Below are positions 60,592-64,000 of a stretch of DNA of 64,000 nucleotides, piece after piece (positions within the stretch are counted from its first letter, which is position 1; every line of letters starts with the position of its first letter). The notes beneath the pieces were generated by a model. That model ran no database searches. It was not told the origin of the DNA and saw only the letters and a program-made list of their open reading frames with translations. The translations under genes were made by a program, and so were the position numbers. Source of the DNA: Pusillimonas noertemannii (GTDB lineage Bacteria; Pseudomonadota; Gammaproteobacteria; Burkholderiales; Burkholderiaceae_B); NCBI RefSeq assembly GCF_003096595.1, contig NZ_QEKO01000001.1, positions 124,001-188,000 of the forward strand. Direction: 5' to 3'.

Positions 60592-61385
60592 GTTCGGCGG
60601 CCAAGCCCATGCGTTGGTATCACAGCCCCGCACTGGCCTTTCTGGCGGCGGTGCTGCTGGTGGGCGTGCTGTGGGGCGTGCTTTCAAGCGTAATGAACTT
60701 CAGTTCTTTCCCCGGCCCCATTACCGCCCTGAAAGAACTGCCCACCATCGTGCTAGACCCAAACGCCGTATGGGCCATTGCGCAGTCGGTGGGCCGCATG
60801 TTTGCCGGCTATGCCTGGGCGCTGCTGTTCGCCATTCCGCTGGGGCTGGCCATGGGCCGCAGCCAGGCCATGTACGATATTTTCTACCCCCTGGTGTCGC
60901 TGGCCTACCCCATGCCCAAGGCCGCGCTCATGCCCATCTTGATGTTGTGGTTCGGCCTGGGAAGCTTTTCAAAAATACTGGTCATTGCCATGGGCGTGAG
61001 CCTGCCCGTGCTGTTCCACAGCTACCAGGGCGCCTGCCGCATTGAAAAGAAACTGGTCTGGACGGCCCAGGCCATGGGCATGGGCCCCGTAAAGCGGCTG
61101 TTCCGCATCGTGCTGCCCGCCGCCTTGCCCGAAATACTGATCGGCTGCCGGGTGGGCGTGGTCATGGCATTGATCGTCATGGTGTCCTCTGAAATGATCG
61201 CGCGCCAAGAGGGCGTGGGCAACCTGCTGTTCACCTCGATGGACATGGCCCAGTACGCCACCGTCTACGCTGTCATTCTCATCCTGGCGGTCATGGGCTT
61301 TGTGCTCGACTGGCTGTTCGAGCGCGTGCGGCGCTATCTGACACATTGGGCCGAATCCTCCGGCGGCGGCTCTTCGCTGCATTGA
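60588..61385 (+). CDS. ABC transporter permease, NitT/TauT family
   Basis: A 265-residue inner-membrane permease with a long N-terminal helix and the EAA-type loop in LFRIVLPAALPEILIGCRVGVVMAL. It forms a heterodimer with the protein encoded 13 bases downstream. Confidence 0.92.
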   Translation: MSSAAKPMRWYHSPALAFLAAVLLVGVLWGVLSSVMNFSSFPGPITALKELPTIVLDPNAVWAIAQSVGRMFAGYAWALLFAIPLGLAMGRSQAMYDIFYPLVSLAYPMPKAALMPILMLWFGLGSFSKILVIAMGVSLPVLFHSYQGACRIEKKLVWTAQAMGMGPVKRLFRIVLPAALPEILIGCRVGVVMALIVMVSSEMIARQEGVGNLLFTSMDMAQYATVYAVILILAVMGFVLDWLFERVRRYLTHWAESSGGGSSLH

Positions 61386-61398
61386 TATAAAGGTATTC

Positions 61399-62208
61399 AT
61401 GAACCGGCAATCATCCCTTGCACGCAGCGTCATGCCGGCCGGCCCGCGTGGCATGGTCCAGTGGCGGCGCCTTTCGGCCTGCAAGCGCCTGTTGTCGCCC
61501 ATTGCCGCGCTGCTGATATGGGAACTGGTCTGCCGCCTGGGCTGGATCGAGCCCCAGCTGCTGCCGGCGCCCACCTCTATTACGGCGCGCATGGTCGAGC
61601 TGGCCTCGGCGGCCGAGTTCTGGCAGCACTTCGGCATTACCTTGTACCGGCTGGTCGTGGGCCTGGTCATTGCCGTCGCGCTGGGCGTGGTGCTGGGCCT
61701 GGCCGCCCAGCTTTCGCGGCTGGGCGCCGCCGTGCTCGACGCCCTGGTGCGTCTGCTCGCGCCCATTCCCAAAATTGCCTTGTACCCCGCCTTCATCCTG
61801 ATACTGGGTTTCGAGAACACCTCGAAAATCGCCCTGATCGTGGCCGACGCCCTGTTCCCGGTATTGATGGCCACCTGGGCCGCCTCGCGCAGCGTAGACC
61901 AGAAGCTCATCTGGTCGGCGCGCGCTGCCGGCACCAGCCGGGCCGCCTGCCTGTGGAAGGTCACCTTGCCCGCCATCGTGCCCACCGTGCTGGCCGGCGT
62001 GCGGGTGGCCGGCGTCATCGCCTGCGTCGTCGTCTTCCTGGCTGAAATGATCGCTTCCACCGACGGCCTGGGCCACATGCTTACCGTCGCTGCGCGCGCC
62101 TACCGCACCCTGGACATGTTCGTGCCCCTGGTGTGGATCTGCGCACTGGGCCTGGCGCTGAACAGCCTCATAGGGTTCATCCAGCGAAGGGTCGATCACT
62201 CGGGGTGA
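61399..62208 (+). CDS. ABC transporter permease, NitT/TauT family
   Basis: A 269-residue permease with the EAA-type loop in LWKVTLPAIVPTVLAGVRVAGVIAC. Hydrophobic helices occupy residues about 28-260. It is the second channel subunit of this importer, and the last gene before the MarR regulator in the same direction. Confidence 0.92.
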   Translation: MNRQSSLARSVMPAGPRGMVQWRRLSACKRLLSPIAALLIWELVCRLGWIEPQLLPAPTSITARMVELASAAEFWQHFGITLYRLVVGLVIAVALGVVLGLAAQLSRLGAAVLDALVRLLAPIPKIALYPAFILILGFENTSKIALIVADALFPVLMATWAASRSVDQKLIWSARAAGTSRAACLWKVTLPAIVPTVLAGVRVAGVIACVVVFLAEMIASTDGLGHMLTVAARAYRTLDMFVPLVWICALGLALNSLIGFIQRRVDHSG

Positions 62209-62256
62209 TAGCATTCGTTGCGGGAAAACGAACAAGCAAAGGAAAAAAGGGCGGAA

Positions 62257-62754
62257 ATGGATGCGGCCAAGATCAAACCTTTAACGCGGCGCGAGCCTGA
62301 AGACGGGGCCCCGCCCTACCTGGGCCACGACACATTCATGCCCTATGTGTTGAACCAGACCACCGCGGCCCTGAATGCCGACTTCCAGCAGGTGCTGCGC
62401 AGCGAGGGCATGACCCTGCTGCATTGGCGCGTGCTGGCCTTTCTGACCGAAACAGACGGCCTGGGCGTAAGCGCCCTGGGCCGCTTCACCGGCGTGGACC
62501 AAGCCACGCTTTCGCGCGCGCTTACTGTCATGGAAAAGGCCGGCTACGTAGCGCGCCTGCCCAATCCCGAAGACAACCGAATGGTCGCCATCAAGATCAT
62601 GCCCGCCGGCAAGGCCCAGTTTCGCCACGTGCTGCCCCTGGCCTGGGAAATCTATGTGCGCGCCGTGCATGGCCTAAGCATGGACGAGCAGGAAACCCTG
62701 CACTACCTGCTGAACCGCATACGCGAGAACATGACAGCGCCGCGCAGCGAATAG
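62257..62754 (+). CDS. MarR family transcriptional regulator
   Basis: A 165-residue winged-helix regulator starting at ATG 62257, with AAAGGGCGG upstream; a TTG 39 bases earlier in frame is less likely. The DNA-binding region is seen in LGVSALGRFTGVDQATLSRALTVMEKAGYVARLPNPEDNRMVAIKI. MarR proteins dimerise and bind palindromes, usually repressing until an aromatic ligand binds. It follows the ABC operon and probably regulates it; the dyad at 56646-56659 is a candidate site. Confidence 0.93.
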   Translation: MDAAKIKPLTRREPEDGAPPYLGHDTFMPYVLNQTTAALNADFQQVLRSEGMTLLHWRVLAFLTETDGLGVSALGRFTGVDQATLSRALTVMEKAGYVARLPNPEDNRMVAIKIMPAGKAQFRHVLPLAWEIYVRAVHGLSMDEQETLHYLLNRIRENMTAPRSE

Positions 62755-62785
62755 TGCGACGCAGCGGGCGGTCTGCGCCGCGGCA

Positions 62786-63652
62786 TCAAGCTGAGGGCGC
62801 CGTCTGCCTGTCGTGCACGCCGGAAGCCGGCGGATACACGCCTTCGCGCGCCAGAAAGCCCTTGAGCAGTTCATTGAACACCCGCGGCTGCTCCAGATAG
62901 GGGCCATGGCCTGTTTCGGGAATTTCCTTATACAGCGCGGGCTGCAGGATCTCGCGGCAGCGATGCCCCACATTCACCGGCACCGCCTTGTCTTCCAGGC
63001 CCCATATCACCGCGGTTGAATGCCGGCGATCGTCCATGGCGGCCAGTTGCCCGCCGATGACGTCGTCGTCGATGCCGTCGCGGATGTAATCGGCAATGCA
63101 CGCAAACGCCTCGTGCGCGCCCGGCGAGTTGTTGATGCGCCATTCTTCCTCGATCCAGGCGGGCGTTACCAGGCCCGGGTCGAACAGCACGGTGCGCAGC
63201 TTGCGCTCTATGCCTTCGCGGCTAACCGTGCCGAAGCGCGATGAGATTGCCGCCCGGGCTTCTTCGCCCATGGGCACGATGCCCAGCGTGCCCACCAGGG
63301 CCAGCGCCCCCACCTGCTGGGGCGAGCGGCATGCCATTGTGGCGGCAATGTAGCCGCCCAGCGATGTGCCAACCAAAGCGTAATGCTCGGCACCGATCTG
63401 CTGAAGAATCGCGGCCAGCCAGTCGGCGCAACGGGGCACGCTGAACGGCGCGATATTTGCCTTGCCGGCAAAGCCGTGGCCCGGAAGGTCGATGGCTATG
63501 CAGCGGTAGCCGGCCGCGGCAAGGGGCTTGAGGTTATTGCGCCAGCGGTCGGCCCGCGCGCCCAGGCCGTGTATGAAGACCAGGGCGGGCCCGGCGCCCG
63601 CCTCGAGCACGCGGGTCTGGATGCCGTACGCGGCGCATGGATACTGGATCAT
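62786..63652 (-). CDS. Alpha/beta hydrolase
   Basis: A 288-residue alpha/beta-fold hydrolase; I choose ATG 63652 (protein MIQYPCAAYGIQTRV), which has AAGGA nine bases upstream, instead of a longer in-frame ORF. Motifs are LVFIHGLGARADRW (oxyanion hole), the nucleophile Ser in ALVGTSLGGYIA, the Asp near VIWGLEDKAVPV and the final His in PETGHGPYLEQP. Relatives cleave esters, lactones (enol-lactone hydrolase) or ring-fission products of aromatic meta-cleavage. It follows a permease gene on the same strand with a 32-base gap, so it probably belongs to another transport operon extending beyond the window. Confidence 0.9.
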   Translation of the reverse strand: MIQYPCAAYGIQTRVLEAGAGPALVFIHGLGARADRWRNNLKPLAAAGYRCIAIDLPGHGFAGKANIAPFSVPRCADWLAAILQQIGAEHYALVGTSLGGYIAATMACRSPQQVGALALVGTLGIVPMGEEARAAISSRFGTVSREGIERKLRTVLFDPGLVTPAWIEEEWRINNSPGAHEAFACIADYIRDGIDDDVIGGQLAAMDDRRHSTAVIWGLEDKAVPVNVGHRCREILQPALYKEIPETGHGPYLEQPRVFNELLKGFLAREGVYPPASGVHDRQTAPSA

Positions 63653-63684
63653 CGATGCATTTCCTTGAGTGAACCCGCCATCGG

Positions 63685-64000
63685 TCAATGTGCCACGCCG
63701 GCGTGGCCTTGGGCAGCGGGCGCGCGCTGGGGGTTTGCCGCCTGCTGCTTGTGGCCGCGATGCGAGGGATGCCAGGGGATAAGATAGCGTTCTACCAGGT
63801 CGATGGCATAGAACAAGATGGCGCCCAGCACACCCAGAAGCACGATGCACACGAAAACCTGGGTGGTGTCGAACGTGCCTTGCGCCGCCAGTATGGTGCT
63901 GCCCAGCCCCTTGTTGCCGGCGATGAACTCGCCCACCACCGTGCCCACCAGGGCCAGCGATATGCTGACTTTCATGCCCGAAAGCAGGCTGGGCAGGGCC
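63685..64000 (-). CDS. ABC transporter permease, partial (5' end beyond window)
   Basis: The C-terminal 105 or so residues of an ABC permease; reading runs on past the window edge (ALPSLLSGMKVSISLALVGTVVGEFIAG is the typical EAA-loop region), so the start is outside. The end is a hydrophobic helix (VFVCIVLLGVLGAILFYAIDLVERYLIPW) and a short polar His/Gln/Ala-rich tail. It belongs to the NitT/TauT-type permeases and precedes the alpha/beta hydrolase gene. Confidence 0.88.
   Translation of the reverse strand, partial: ALPSLLSGMKVSISLALVGTVVGEFIAGNKGLGSTILAAQGTFDTTQVFVCIVLLGVLGAILFYAIDLVERYLIPWHPSHRGHKQQAANPQRAPAAQGHAGVAH

Overview
The window reads as chromosomal DNA of a high-GC betaproteobacterium of the order Burkholderiales, most likely an Alcaligenaceae (Bordetella/Achromobacter/Pusillimonas type). 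The reasons are the fmdB-aspS-endonuclease/phosphatase-clsB neighbourhood, the DUF3348-DUF802-OmpA-DUF2894 cassette, and a dense set of aromatic and organic-acid catabolic genes with solute-binding transporters. All calls come from reading the sequence; family names are from memory and no database was searched.

Layout. 0.5-3.6 kb: housekeeping genes (FmdB-like protein, aspartyl-tRNA synthetase, YbhP-like endonuclease/phosphatase). 3.6-10.5 kb: a catabolic block (MFS exporter, LysR, Rieske oxygenase, SDR, aldehyde dehydrogenase, orphan solute-binding protein) lying between the YbhP-like gene and clsB, which are usually neighbours. 10.7-16.5 kb: clsB, a FadN-like/FadA-like beta-oxidation pair and a VapBC toxin-antitoxin module. 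16.5-29.1 kb: a regulon built round a LysR gene (21822). It holds an FAH-family hydrolase, a cyclase-family hydrolase, a complete ABC importer, a GlcG-like protein, two amidohydrolases, a CocE-type hydrolase and a second solute-binding protein. Four copies of one bipartite operator, each at a fixed distance from a -10-like hexamer, lie upstream of four units in this block. 29.1-37.4 kb: a PD-(D/E)XK-like protein of unknown role, a GlcF-like Fe-S protein with a VAO/PCMH-type flavoprotein, an AraC regulator, a luciferase-like oxidoreductase and an FAD monooxygenase.

37.4-51.1 kb is a less GC-rich defence island with broken mobile-element tails near its edges. It contains a YefM/YoeB module, a 1358-aa nuclease-STAND NTPase-TPR protein (Avs-like), a 1950-aa DUF4011-helicase-Vsr protein (Hhe-like), an orphan degenerate ABC ATPase, and a two-gene set of a small P-loop ATPase and a PD-(D/E)XK protein that I cannot match to a named system.

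51.2-56.5 kb is the DUF3348-DUF802-OmpA-DUF2894 cassette. Its two membrane proteins look like an ion-driven MotAB/ZorAB-type motor with a long coiled tail made of 18 exact 11-residue repeats. 56.7-64 kb: an opine-dehydrogenase-family enzyme, a 3-hydroxyacyl-CoA dehydrogenase-like enzyme, a second complete ABC importer, a MarR regulator, an alpha/beta hydrolase and a permease cut by the window edge.

Best candidates for something new are the ZorAB-like motor cassette next to the defence island, the ATPase/nuclease pair, the four-site LysR regulon, and the flavoprotein/Fe-S pair in which one cluster ligand is replaced.
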